Source of the DNA: Symbiodinium sp. CCMP2592
Taxonomy: Eukaryota; Sar; Dinophyceae; Suessiales; Symbiodiniaceae
NCBI GenBank assembly: GCA_905221615.1
Contig: CAJNDT010000138.1
Span: 62,001-126,000, forward strand
DNA: 64,000 nucleotides
Reading direction: 5' to 3'
Made by a program: the position numbers and the translations under genes. This document shows positions 29,494 through 38,885 of this stretch, one piece after another. The notes beneath the pieces were generated by a model. It was not told the origin of the DNA. It ran no database searches and worked only from the letters and a program-made list of their open reading frames with translations. The stretch's first letter is position 1; each line of letters opens with the position of its first letter.

Positions 29494-32400
29494 TCACATG
29501 CGGATGGCTTGCGCAGTTTGATCTCGAAGGCGCTGTAACTTACGCGCCTTGCGGGGGCTCAGGGACAACACGGGTGTCCCTGCCTTTCGGCGGGAGATGA
29601 CGCCTTGAAGGCAACACTTGCAGAACTCCCACACTGCAATGAAGCAAATGCCAATGCAAATGATGGATACTGCCAACATCAAATCTGCATCAAGCGACAC
29701 AGGGAGAGACAAGTCTTCTTCCGGGTCTGCTGCCTGGCTAGCAGCGCCTATGACTTGCAGGAAGAAAACAAGCCTGAACAAAGCACTCACCGGCTGATCA
29801 CGTTGACCAACTGCACTTGCTTCCGCAGTGCGGAACAGGTTAAACCCGAGCACGCTCCAAAAGGCTGCTGTCACAAGGCCTTTCGGTACTGCGGCAAAAC
29901 ACAAAAGTTTGATCGGCACACTTCCTGCGAAAAGTTGTTGGGACTCCTCCTGGACTGGAGGTCCTGGTACTGTGCCACTAAAACCAAGCAACCTAACGCA
30001 CGGCTCCTCCTCAACCCAGTACGGTACTGGAGTGCCTGTAGCTGCTGAGGGCAGTGTCCTGAACACGCCGGTGCAAAGTGAAGGCAAGCTTATGCGAAGG
30101 ACGACAAGTACGAGCAGCCACAACAACAGTTGGAAAAGGAGGTTTGCCGTCAGACGTCGGCGTGTGTTGTGGGTCCCACCCTCCCGGAAGGCGGTTGCTG
30201 GGACTGCAACACTATTGGGCACTGTGGTTTCGTGCTCTCTTCCTAGCTTGGTGGCTAGGACCTTGTGGACAGTTGGCTGGACGTCACGCGGCCCAAACCC
30301 ACACAACGCCCCAGAACCATCTACACAAAGTTCACCCGTACACCACTGCGGTAGATCTGGTATTGCTGTATACCCATCTCTTCCGAGTGGGGAATGTGGC
30401 AGGCGCGTCCAATCCAAGTCATAAACGCTTAAAACCCTGATGCCATCGCTGATATTGCATCCTGCGGGATTGTCGTCATCCCCATCGCTGGCGCCCAACC
30501 TGAACCACAACGTGTGGGAACCACTACGCTGGGAACCATCCTCCACTGGGCGTTCAGTGGTATGAGGGCTCAAGCGTGAGTGAGATGCAACCGAGGGGTG
30601 CGAAGTTGGGGATGTGGTGCGTTCAATCCCACGTCGGGTCACCATGCATTTCTCCAACTGTGATATCAATGTGAGGGCCTGGCTCTCAACCAATTCCGGG
30701 CAACCATTTTTGACCCGAAGCCTCAGCGACTTACCATCAGGAGGATAAAGCTTGCAACTACCAGCGGACCAAACTAGCTTGTATCCCAACTGCTCTATGA
30801 TGGCACCCATGGGGACAATTGGCTGCACCAGGCCGTCCCTCCCGGGAGGCAGTAGGAGAGTGCCCACGCGCGTCAAACGCATGATTGTGGTTTGGTCGCC
30901 GGCTAAACTCACTTGTACCTCCTCTGTGGCCTCCCACTCCTCCTCAGATGATGCTTGCCGCATGGGGCGTGTGGCACCGGAGTCCAAAAGCGCATATGCT
31001 ATGGGTTTGGGGGCCACAGACAACCCCCCATTCTCGGCTCGAGAATGGGGGTTTGTCCCACCCTGATTTTCGGCATTTCCCAACCCCCGAGTTGGAGCCT
31101 CCTGAGGGGGTTGGGAGTCCCGGTTTGGGGGGCCCGAAACCGGGAAACAGCTTACGGGCACGACTGAGCGAATCGTCAGCCTCTTCACCGAAGGATTGGG
31201 TGTGGACGATGCGGGTACGGACGATGCCGGTGGCGCTGAGGGCTGCTGCGATGCAGTACTCAAGCCTTCCGGCTGAGGTTGAGGCGGCTGGGCATGTGGT
31301 GTGGTGTCGCTGCGCGGTGGATTGGCCTCCAACTGCCTTAAGGCTTGAACTGCCTGTTGCATGAAGGTGTCCATGTTGAGCACTGGGGTGGCTTGGACAA
31401 CGGGTTGGCCTGAGGATGTGAAAGCTGCCTGTACGGACGGTTTCTGATCTGGCGCTTTGGGTTCCGCCTTATCTGCCTTGCAATCCTTAGCGCGATGCTC
31501 CTCGGAACCACAATTCAAGCACTTCTTAAACCGCTCGTCCTTAGAGAGTTCGGCCATTGAATGTGCGTATCGGCACTTTTGGCCAAACCTGCAGCCCTTA
31601 GGCGATAAAAAGAACTTGCATGGTGTGCCACCCGCCCCACTGACACGTTCACCTGCCTCATTTGCGCTCACTGCCTTGAGCTGTGGAACGTGGGCGTCGT
31701 CAGACTTCACTGGCACCATTGCTCCGGCTAGCGTTTCAAACTCAGCCAACAAATGCCTGTGATAAGACCTGACCGCCTCTTCCGAGGGGCGTCCGTGGAG
31801 CTGCAATGTGCTCTTCACTAGCTCCGTGCGCCATGTTACCTCCGGTTCCTTACGAAGCACTGGCTTAGTCATTGAGGTGAGGGCACTCACCAGGACCATG
31901 GGATCCGGTAAATTCATGCCGCAATCCACGCAGCGCTGATACCACCTACCCCAAGCCCTCAAAGCTAACACGCCTGACGTTGCGTTGTCCACCTCCGCTG
32001 GATGCTGCAAGTTGGTCAACACTAAAGACCTCTCAGCCGTCCCTCCCGGGAGGTATTGGGTGTGCAACCTGAACAGAATGTGTGTAGCCATCCGCGTGGT
32101 TTTACGGGCTATGAGGTCCGCCTTAACCGTCTCATCCAGGGCACCCAAAAGCATCACACACGCCCTAGCATTCACCCGACTCCATTTGCCCTCTACCAAC
32201 TCCGGTCTGTCATCAGGCTCTATGCGCAAACGCTCAATGGGACTTGAAACTACCCACCTCTCATAGGCGTCACGGCTCACCTGCAGAACAGCCGCCCACC
32301 AGGAGCCCGAAGTGTCCGAAAGGTCACCCATCAAACCACTTACCAGTTGTAACCAATCCTGGAAATCCAGGGATCCTGTTGAGGGGTCTGGAGTGGCCAG

Positions 32401-34140
32401 TTTGGGCAAATCTGAGGTGCCGGGCTTTACCACTTCAGGAGCATCACTATCCTTACCCCGGAGTTGCTGCAATTGCAGGCTTTGTAGTTGTTGCATTCCT
32501 AGGATTAGTGCATCTAATGCGGGGTTGCCTGACGCAAGGCCGTGAGTCCCCTCATGCGGTATGGGAACCGCTCCTCCTGGAACTGAGCCTCCTTGCAACC
32601 CTGGTGGGGGTGGTGCCTGAGGCAATCGTGTTCCCCCTGGCGTTGCACTGTCGGCATGGGCACTAAAGGCCCTGATCTCCTCCAGACTGGGGTTTTCGAC
32701 GCGAGATTGGGAGTCTGGGCCAGAAGAGGCCAGACCACCCGCTGTTGGTCCGATCCCAGCCCTTCCGGGAGGAGACGCGCGATTTGGATTGGCATATGTC
32801 TGATGTCCAACCCTTCCGGGTGGAGGTGCGCTTGCATCCCTTGCAGACCCACGCAAACCTCCCAACCCGGACATGAAACTCGACAACAAACCCGGAAAAG
32901 ATGTAGCCTGAATAGCAGGTGCCACAGTCCTACTGGCATCAACCGCTTGAGGTGCCACACCTTGTACCTGAGATGTGATTGGACTGACAACCTGAGTGAC
33001 CTGTGATTGGGCATGTTGGAGTAGCGGCAAAGTAGGTGTGGTTGCCTGCAGGGCAGTGTTTGCTACCACTACTTCCCTCAACATGTGGTCTCTCTCCTCC
33101 AGCTGCCTCCTTAACCTCTGTATCTCAAGGTCCTGGGCCTCAGCTCTCTCACCAAACCCCGCTAGCTGCCGTGCAACCTCAGCTTGAATGGCTTCTTGAG
33201 GGAATGATGACGAGTCGGTGCGACTCTGTGGCCTCTCAGGCCCTCTACCGTACAATACCGGGGCCCTCTGCTCCGAGGCTTGCATGCGCTGCAGCATTTC
33301 AGCACTTAGCAAAGGGCCATCCCTTCCGGGAGGCGGTGCAAAGGATGTTGGAGTACCATGCGCTCCCATTTGTGGTGGCGAGCTTGTATGCGAACCCAAA
33401 CTTCCTTCTCCCAAGGCCAATTGCCCTGAAGCGCCACTCGGACTATCGCGAGTTTGTGATGTGGTTCGTGGTGGCGTGGCGTGTGTGCCTTGCAACACTG
33501 CGGCGGGTACTTGCACCACCTCAGTGCGCGCTACACGGAAAAATTCCCCAACTCTCGACATGAGTTGAAAACCTGTAGCAGGTAACCCTTCTACCACTTC
33601 GGCGATGGTAGGCAATCCCTGCTGCGACCTCGGGGTAACAAACCCCTCGGCTCCCACGGTCTCCCCAGTTGACCTTATACCCCCCAACACTCCACCTCCG
33701 CTCAAATCCGTAGCCAGACCGGCCTCATTTGATACGGCTTGATGTGCGCTGGCGTTGGTCTCTGGTCCTGGGCTTCCGCCCGGAGCTGTGCTTTGCGGCA
33801 GTGCACTTCGGGGCGCACGAGCAATCCCACCATCAGTGGTGGTCGACACCTGGGGTGTGCCTTCTACTGGGTCCCCACTTCCAGATGCCCTTCCCGCAGC
33901 CATATGGGACGCAAAGCCTACTCCACCTGCAATGTGCACTTGTGCAGGTGTTGGTGTTGCGTCCTGTGTACCTGGGTGACCATCCCTCCCGGGTGGTGGG
34001 GATGGCATAGTGCCCAGGGTGCCGTAGTGCCCTTGCCCAAGCGTTGGGCTCATAACCTGCTGGAGTGAACCAGCAGGCATAGAAGCAGAAGCTACTAGTG
34101 GGGTAGCTAATCCCCTAGCAGAGTCTTCCCAACTGCCCAT
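29494..34140 (-). CDS. Gag-protease polyprotein with C-terminal hydrophobic segments
   Basis: This is a single 1548-codon ORF. Residues 1-27 come from the LTR. A Pro/Gly/Ser-rich N-terminal third contains repeated PPGRDG-type motifs. Residues ~317-367 look like a coiled coil (Leu/Glu/Arg heptads). Residues ~585-760 resemble a copia-type Gag core (LDFQDWLQLVSGL ... LRAWGRWYQRCVDCGM). A CCCH finger follows (CKFFLSPKGCRFGQKCRYAH, ~838-860), then a CCHC knuckle (CLNCGSEEHRAKDC, ~873-886) and an aspartic protease motif (ALLDSGAT, ~1049). Where integrase and RT would follow, there is instead a low-complexity linker and then three or four hydrophobic segments (LLFQLLLWLLVLVVL ~1337; PKGLVTAAFWSVLGFNLF ~1420; ALFRLVFFLQVIGAA ~1455; LMLAVSIICIGICFIAVW ~1490), ending in a basic tail. 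The hydrophobic block could be an acquired membrane or envelope-like region or the product of pol deletion; I cannot tell which. Confidence 0.8.
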   Translation of the reverse strand: MGSWEDSARGLATPLVASASMPAGSLQQVMSPTLGQGHYGTLGTMPSPPPGRDGHPGTQDATPTPAQVHIAGGVGFASHMAAGRASGSGDPVEGTPQVSTTTDGGIARAPRSALPQSTAPGGSPGPETNASAHQAVSNEAGLATDLSGGGVLGGIRSTGETVGAEGFVTPRSQQGLPTIAEVVEGLPATGFQLMSRVGEFFRVARTEVVQVPAAVLQGTHATPPRTTSQTRDSPSGASGQLALGEGSLGSHTSSPPQMGAHGTPTSFAPPPGRDGPLLSAEMLQRMQASEQRAPVLYGRGPERPQSRTDSSSFPQEAIQAEVARQLAGFGERAEAQDLEIQRLRRQLEERDHMLREVVVANTALQATTPTLPLLQHAQSQVTQVVSPITSQVQGVAPQAVDASRTVAPAIQATSFPGLLSSFMSGLGGLRGSARDASAPPPGRVGHQTYANPNRASPPGRAGIGPTAGGLASSGPDSQSRVENPSLEEIRAFSAHADSATPGGTRLPQAPPPPGLQGGSVPGGAVPIPHEGTHGLASGNPALDALILGMQQLQSLQLQQLRGKDSDAPEVVKPGTSDLPKLATPDPSTGSLDFQDWLQLVSGLMGDLSDTSGSWWAAVLQVSRDAYERWVVSSPIERLRIEPDDRPELVEGKWSRVNARACVMLLGALDETVKADLIARKTTRMATHILFRLHTQYLPGGTAERSLVLTNLQHPAEVDNATSGVLALRAWGRWYQRCVDCGMNLPDPMVLVSALTSMTKPVLRKEPEVTWRTELVKSTLQLHGRPSEEAVRSYHRHLLAEFETLAGAMVPVKSDDAHVPQLKAVSANEAGERVSGAGGTPCKFFLSPKGCRFGQKCRYAHSMAELSKDERFKKCLNCGSEEHRAKDCKADKAEPKAPDQKPSVQAAFTSSGQPVVQATPVLNMDTFMQQAVQALRQLEANPPRSDTTPHAQPPQPQPEGLSTASQQPSAPPASSVPASSTPNPSVKRLTIRSVVPVSCFPVSGPPNRDSQPPQEAPTRGLGNAENQGGTNPHSRAENGGLSVAPKPIAYALLDSGATRPMRQASSEEEWEATEEVQVSLAGDQTTIMRLTRVGTLLLPPGRDGLVQPIVPMGAIIEQLGYKLVWSAGSCKLYPPDGKSLRLRVKNGCPELVESQALTLISQLEKCMVTRRGIERTTSPTSHPSVASHSRLSPHTTERPVEDGSQRSGSHTLWFRLGASDGDDDNPAGCNISDGIRVLSVYDLDWTRLPHSPLGRDGYTAIPDLPQWCTGELCVDGSGALCGFGPRDVQPTVHKVLATKLGREHETTVPNSVAVPATAFREGGTHNTRRRLTANLLFQLLLWLLVLVVLRISLPSLCTGVFRTLPSAATGTPVPYWVEEEPCVRLLGFSGTVPGPPVQEESQQLFAGSVPIKLLCFAAVPKGLVTAAFWSVLGFNLFRTAEASAVGQRDQPVSALFRLVFFLQVIGAASQAADPEEDLSLPVSLDADLMLAVSIICIGICFIAVWEFCKCCLQGVISRRKAGTPVLSLSPRKARKLQRLRDQTAQAIRM
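34041..34057 (-). promoter_or_regulatory. Primer-binding site, tRNA-Met anticodon-arm type
   Basis: The + strand reads GCGTTGGGCTCATAACC, which matches a tRNA-Met anticodon arm (CUCAUAA loop). The - strand, directly after the 5' LTR, is its complement. Priming from an internal tRNA-iMet half is known for copia of Drosophila. The site is inside the gag ORF. Confidence 0.65.
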
Positions 34141-34340
34141 GGCTCACTCGAACACGGAGGTTTTACACGCAAGCAAAAGATCAGAAACATGACTAGGGCA
34201 TGACACCAATGTTGATGCATGTGCAAATGTGATTAAAATGCATTGCTCAAGGCTGTACTGTTCGGGCCTAAAGAGCAAAAGAGGAAAACGTTTCACATGT
34301 ACACGTGACGTGAGCTACAAAGGTGGCATGCTTTTCAGCA
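34058..34340 (-). repeat. 5' LTR (element sense is -)
   Basis: The 283-bp LTR is identical by eye to 28763-29045. The gag ATG (34140) lies about 200 nt into it, so the first 27 codons are LTR-encoded. Confidence 0.9.
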
Positions 34341-34640
34341 CATACCATTTTTCGGTGGTTCCTTATTATATTTTTAGTATAATTTGCCCCAAAACCCTGT
34401 TCTAATTATCAAAGTATCCTTCTAGATGCCGTATAGGAACCCTTTTAAGGATCCCGAGAAAGGAACCCTATTCTAATTATTCAAGGCCCCTTTTTTACCT
34501 GATAGAGCTTCCGGGCTTGGGTGTCGGGGTTCGGGCCTTTTGCCTTTTACAGGTCTGCTGGGATCGCTGCTGGTTGCTGCTTCTGTTTATGTGGTTTGGT
34601 TTGTTGTAGTACAGCCTAGTGTACAAGCTTAGGACAGCAC

Positions 34641-34742
34641 ACCCTAAACCCTAAACCCTAAACCCTAAACCCTAAACCCTAAACCCTAAACCCTAAACCC
34701 CTAAACCCTAAACCCTAAACCCTAAACCCTAAACCCTAACCC
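34641..34742 (-). repeat. Telomere-like CCCTAAA array, nearly perfect
   Basis: About fourteen CCCTAAA units, one of them CCCCTAAA. This is one of the most regular arrays in the window. Confidence 0.8.
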
Positions 34743-34859
34743 TCCGGAGCCCCAAAAACCGAAGCCCCTTACGTGTTGCGATGTCTAAGGGTGTGGTTTA
34801 GCTGCGAGCTCGAGACCCAAAACCCAACACTGCAACCTTTGAAGTTGGAACCCAAAAAC

Positions 34860-35200
34860 CCAAAAAACCCTAAACCCCTAAACCCAAAGCCTAAAAACCC
34901 TAGACCCCTGGGCCGGAGATTTATGTGTTTTAGTGTTGAGGACATCTGGTTTTTAACCCTAGATCTCCACACCGCCACTGGTGAACCATAGACCAAAAGC
35001 CCCAAACCCCCAAACCCTAAACCCAAACAAACAACCCAGCCTACCTACACCCTACATGCTCAAACCTTCAAGCCCCTGAACCCTCACCCCCCAAGCCCTC
35101 ATTCAAACCTAATGCCCTAAACACCTCAAACCCTGAAGCCTTCAACCTCCAACCCAGAAGCCCCAATTCTCTACCCCTGAAGCCCTGCACCCTTCAAGGA
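34860..35200 (-). repeat. Degenerate CCCTAAA-derived stretch
   Basis: Imperfect units such as CCCTGAAGCC, CCCCAAACCC and ACCCTACATG run through this interval. Confidence 0.5.
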
Positions 35201-35254
35201 AGTATAGATGCCCGTATAGATCTCTTTTTCGGGCTCTTTGAAAAACCTACCCAA

Positions 35255-35347
35255 AGGTTCATGGCTAGCTATAAGTGGGGTTGTAAGTAGGGTAGCCGCA
35301 ATTATAACCCATAACAAACAGGGGACTTATAGCGCCACCTATAACTA
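35255..35347. repeat. Hairpin element family B, diverged copy
   Basis: GGTTCATGGCTAGCTATAAG and CCACCTATAACTA preserve the family ends, with GGTTGTAAGTAGGGT inside. Confidence 0.45.
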
Positions 35348-36010
35348 AACCCTAAACCCTATAACTTTGCAGCCTAAACCCTAAACACTATAACTGGTTT
35401 AAGCCCTAAACCCTATAACTACCCTAATCCCTAAACCCTAAACGGCTCATTGCCGATCCCAGGTTCGACTACGTCTCCGACCTCGGGGCCCAGTTTCTGA
35501 GGACCTCAGCAGGGGTCTGGGGTTTTTAGGGTTTAGGATTTAGGGTTTTGGGGCAAGGGTTCTTCAAGGGTCCTTTGAGTGAGGGTTCTGTGAGCTTTAA
35601 GGGTTCCTTAACCTTTCTGGGAGCACGTTTTCTTCACAGTTCCCAGAACGGTACAGCGCTGTACATGGTGTGGACTTTCCTGGTGCTTTCTTCGTTTTCG
35701 AGGGATATTGCACGGACTTTGTAATTAGGGTGTTGGTGGGCTTGCAAATTGACATGTTGAAGGGGGGCTTTACGTGGGCTTATAGGTGTGTGATTATGGT
35801 CTGCACAGTTGTCGGCTTCTCCGGATTGGCGGTAGTGTGAGAATTTTGTTTCCGGGCTGTCGGTGTTCATAGGATTGGGGTCTATGGGTGGAGGTCAAGA
35901 ATCCGGAGCGGCCTCAATGCAGGCAGATGAAGGGTGTCAAGGTCTATCTACATGTATGTATGCGTGCATGCATGCATGCAGGTGTGTATGTCTGGATGTG
36001 TATATGTATA
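35348..36010. other. Intergenic, no gene supported
   Basis: Degenerate CCCTATAACC tracts (35345-35445) are followed by unique DNA with a 78-codon - strand ORF without a recognised domain. Confidence 0.35.
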
Positions 36011-36075
36011 CATATATATATATATATATACGCACATGTATACATAGGCACACACACAAATATACACAAATATCT

Positions 36076-36136
<61 letters not shown>

Positions 36137-36255
36137 TATTACACGTATACATAGCCACACATATATACATATTCATGTATATATATATATATACATATGT
36201 ATACATATATATAGAGAGATAGATAGATATAGATAGATATAGATAGATATAGATA
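36011..36255. repeat. TA/CA/GATA compound microsatellite
   Basis: TATATA runs, CACACACA and a GATAGATATA section. The translated ORFs here (Tyr/Ile/His/Thr) are artefacts of the repeat. Confidence 0.85.
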
Positions 36256-36776
36256 TAGAGACAGACATAGATACAGGTTTCACTCACATGCATGCATGAA
36301 GAATTGCATGTAGATTGATACATAAATAGATACTCAGATAGATCGATCGACAGGTAGACTTGCAAATGCATATAGACAGACGGACCGAGGGACAGACGGA
36401 CACATGCACTCTCGTGCTCAGGCCAGAAGCAAAACTGCAGAAAACACCAGCGGTTCGATTTGCAAATCAGGAGCTTCAACCGATGCAAAGTGCAGGCCAG
36501 CCCAAGCACTCAATCTCGACCGAGCCTGAACCGTGAACCTAAACCCCAAGCCCCGTGATGTTTCAGAAGCCCAAGAGTCCTGAACCCGAAGGTGCCCGAA
36601 ATGCTATGCACAACGCAAGCCTTCAGATTTCAAATCGTGTTAACGTCCAAGCAAGGCCCCTAAATCTCCCGATCTCAAACAAAGCCGAGATGTGAGGAGA
36701 CTCAGGCCACTGGGCATCTTTGATCTGCAAGTTTCAAGTCAGACTCACGGTTCTCGAAATCTGCGCGCGAAAGGGG
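36256..36776. other. Unassigned DNA
   Basis: Diverged GATAGATA/ACAGACGG repeats reach about 36410; nothing recognisable follows. Confidence 0.35.
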
Positions 36777-36862
36777 GTACTTGGAGGGTCGCGGGATTTA
36801 GTAACTGGTTATTTTAAGGACCTATAAGTACCATAACCCCAATTAGGGTCCCTTCAAGTACC
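36777..36862. repeat. Hairpin element family C, partial copy
   Basis: GTACTTGGAGGGTCGCGGGA at the left end is followed by TTTAGTAACTGGTTATTTTA and CCATAACCCCAATTAGGG; the right terminus is missing. Confidence 0.5.
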
Positions 36863-37073
36863 TAGGGTAATCTCCAGAGGGCCCGGACTTGCAGGATTCT
36901 GCCCTAAACCCCTAAACCCCTAAACCCCAAAACCCCAAAACCCCTAAACCCTGAACCCTACATCTTTCCTAGGGTCTAGTGGTGTCTGCGGGACCGAGTT
37001 GTCCGGCGCCTTTAAAGGCGCGAGGGGACCCTTTTCTTGAGCCAAGGTTCCGAGCTGCCCTCTGAAGCCCTTC

Positions 37074-37148
37074 ATGGGACTTAGTAACTAGGGTTATTAT
37101 GAGGGTAATTATACTTATGACCCCAATTAGGGTACCTATAACCTTACT
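37074..37148. repeat. Hairpin element family C, partial copy
   Basis: ATGGGACTTAGTAACTAGGG ... ACCCCAATTAGGGTACC match family C interior sequence. Confidence 0.45.
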
Positions 37149-37309
37149 CTGATACACCGAAGGAAGGGTTGAGGGTTTAGGGTTGAGCCCCTGGGCTCAA
37201 GATGCAGTTTTTCAAGAAAGCCCTGGTGGGACCCGATATGCTGACCCCATACCGTGAGCTTTTGAGTGCTCAAAGCAATGCCGGAAGTCTGATGCAGACT
37301 CCCGAAGCC

Positions 37310-37428
37310 TTACAGTAGAAGCCAGAAAGTTGGAACATCATTATCCTCATGCCCTTAGAGTAAAGTATAAGGGATCCTAGCACTAATCCTCCTAAATCCA
37401 TGTTCCAACTTTCTGGCTTCTACTGTAA
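37310..37428. repeat. Hairpin element family G, perfect 29-bp terminal inverted repeats
   Basis: TTACAGTAGAAGCCAGAAAG (continuing TTGGAACAT) is repeated exactly as the reverse complement at the right end, around a loop of about 60 bp. Only this copy was seen. Confidence 0.62.
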
Positions 37429-37499
37429 ACTCAGGAAGGTTTCAAGCCCAGTTTCAGAGGTCTCTTCGAAGCCCACACCTTGCAAATCAAACCCAGTCT

Positions 37500-37662
37500 T
37501 AATATAACAATTACCTATACTATTGTGGGGTTTCCTTACTATAATTATAGTATAAAGGTGTAGGAACCTGATTGAGAAACCCTGGCCCTACAACCCCAAA
37601 GTAGTAGGATTCATATAAGGAACCCTCAAAAAGGCCCAAGGTTTCTTAATCAGGTTCCTACA
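37500..37662. repeat. Family F fragment joined to hairpin family J
   Basis: ACAATTACCTATACTATTGT ... TAATTATAGTATAA is the left half of family F. From 37559 TGTAGGAACCTGATTGAGAA mirrors TTCTTAATCAGGTTCCTACA at the right end. A right-end fragment of J also occurs near 49903-49928. Confidence 0.5.
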
Positions 37663-37739
37663 TTACGCAAGCTTACGAAGCACCCAGAAAAGCAGAAGCT
37701 TCTTCGCCATCCTTCAATGCCCCTCACGGCATCGGAATG

Positions 37740-38072
37740 TCCAAGACAGCCCCCAAGAGAACCCTGAACCCCAAGCCTCTCAAACCCTGAATCCTGAGTC
37801 CCTGAACCCTAAATCCGAATCCTTGAATCCTAAACCCCAAAATCCGAGAGCCGAAACCTTTAAACCCAAATCCTAAATCCTGGACTTTCCCTTGACCCTG
37901 AGCCCTAAACCCAAAAGCCGAAAACCACCCCCAAGTCGCCTCCGCAGCGTTTTTGCTCTCGAAGCCGGAAAGCCCCGGGGCTGACGCGGCGAGGCAGCCG
38001 CTTTGAGGGTGTTTTAGAGTTTAGGGTTTCGGGTTTGGGGGTTTGGGGTTGAGTGGGGAAGTTCGAAGTCTT
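37740..38072. repeat. Degenerate telomere-like DNA and unassigned sequence
   Basis: CCCTGAACCCCAAGCC-type units to about 37925, then TTTAGGGTTTCGGG-type units at 38010-38050. Confidence 0.45.
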
Positions 38073-38800
38073 TTAAAAGTTGTGTTTGGGAGCTTCGATA
38101 AGGCAGCTAAGCCCGCAAGCATGAGACTTAAAATTGGCAGGCCATGCGAGCCACTGCGCGGCTGTGGGCCGCGACGCTTGCCAACCAAGTGCAAATGTTT
38201 GCCGGTCAGGTGTAGGCTTGTCGGGTTTCGGGCATTTCCTTGCATTCGAGCTTTTAATCTCCACAAGGGCCATTTTGTCCCATTTTCCTTCCTCTAGAAA
38301 CCCTAACAGCACCAAAGCTTTATCAGCTTCTCGGTTTGGTTTTCCGGCTTGGCGTGGTTGTCCCTTGACGGGTCTTTCGGGCTTTCTGCTTGGGCATGCT
38401 ATGGTACATTCTTCTGCAGAGCAACTGTCCATCGGGCGCAATCCTCCATCCTAACCTGAGCCGTAAACCCTCAGCCCTCAATCCTGATACCTAGGCCCCA
38501 AACCCCGAACCCCAAGCCTAATCCCTGAACCCCAAACTCCAGACCCCAGAGATGTGACGAAGAGTCACTTTGAGGTCCTTCCGCGCTCATGCGGCCGTCA
38601 AGCTTGCACATCCCACTGCAGGTGGGGTTTGGGGTTTCGGATTTGGGGAAAAGAGACTAGGGTTAAGGATTTAGGGTATGGGGTTTCGAGATTGAGTTTA
38701 GCATAGCCTCAAGGAGGGCCTCGGGCAATAGCCAGGTGGGAAGTTATTGAGCAGCATCCATACCCGATAGGTGGGGTACAGCGACATCGATAACAAGAGC
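38073..38800. other. Intergenic, no gene supported
   Basis: ORFs on opposite strands (122 codons - and 106 codons +) overlap completely and have no recognised domain. Confidence 0.3.
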
Positions 38801-38829
38801 GAAGACAGCAATAGCAACAACACGAACAA

Positions 38830-38861
<32 letters not shown>

Positions 38862-38885
38862 ACAACAACAACAAGAACACCAGCC
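38801..38885. repeat. CAA/CAG/AGC triplet low-complexity tract
   Basis: AACAGCAACAGCAGCAGC-type units. Translation gives Asn/Ser or poly-Leu/Cys depending on frame. Confidence 0.75.

Larger units (their letters stand above)
28763..34340 (-). mobile_element. Non-autonomous LTR retrotransposon (gag-pro, no RT/IN), recent insertion
   Basis: Direct repeats of 283 bp, identical by eye (28763-29045 and 34058-34340), start TGCTG and end CAGCA on the + strand, so the inverted TG...CA termini are present. CATAC flanks the element at 28758-28762 and 34341-34345. In - orientation the order is LTR, primer-binding site (34057-34041), one long ORF (34140-29494), about 450 bp, polypurine tract (29055-29046), LTR. 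The interior encodes Gag, zinc fingers and an aspartic protease motif, but no integrase, reverse transcriptase or RNase H. Identical LTRs and an open 1548-codon ORF mean a recent insertion that must have used enzymes supplied in trans. Copia-like ancestry is inferred from the PBS type and the Gag-PR style. Confidence 0.9.
28740..34490. repeat. Hairpin element family F split by the LTR retrotransposon
   Basis: GGGGCCTTCATTATTACCC at 28740-28758 and, after the LTR element, TTCCTTATTATATTTTTAG, AAAACCCTGTTCTAATTA and TTCAAGGCCCC (34361-34490) together rebuild the family F pattern. Confidence 0.55.

Noticed and set aside
35863-36509. Tyr/Ile/His-rich ORFs of 119 and 190 codons
   Set aside because: Products of TA/CA/GATA microsatellite DNA.
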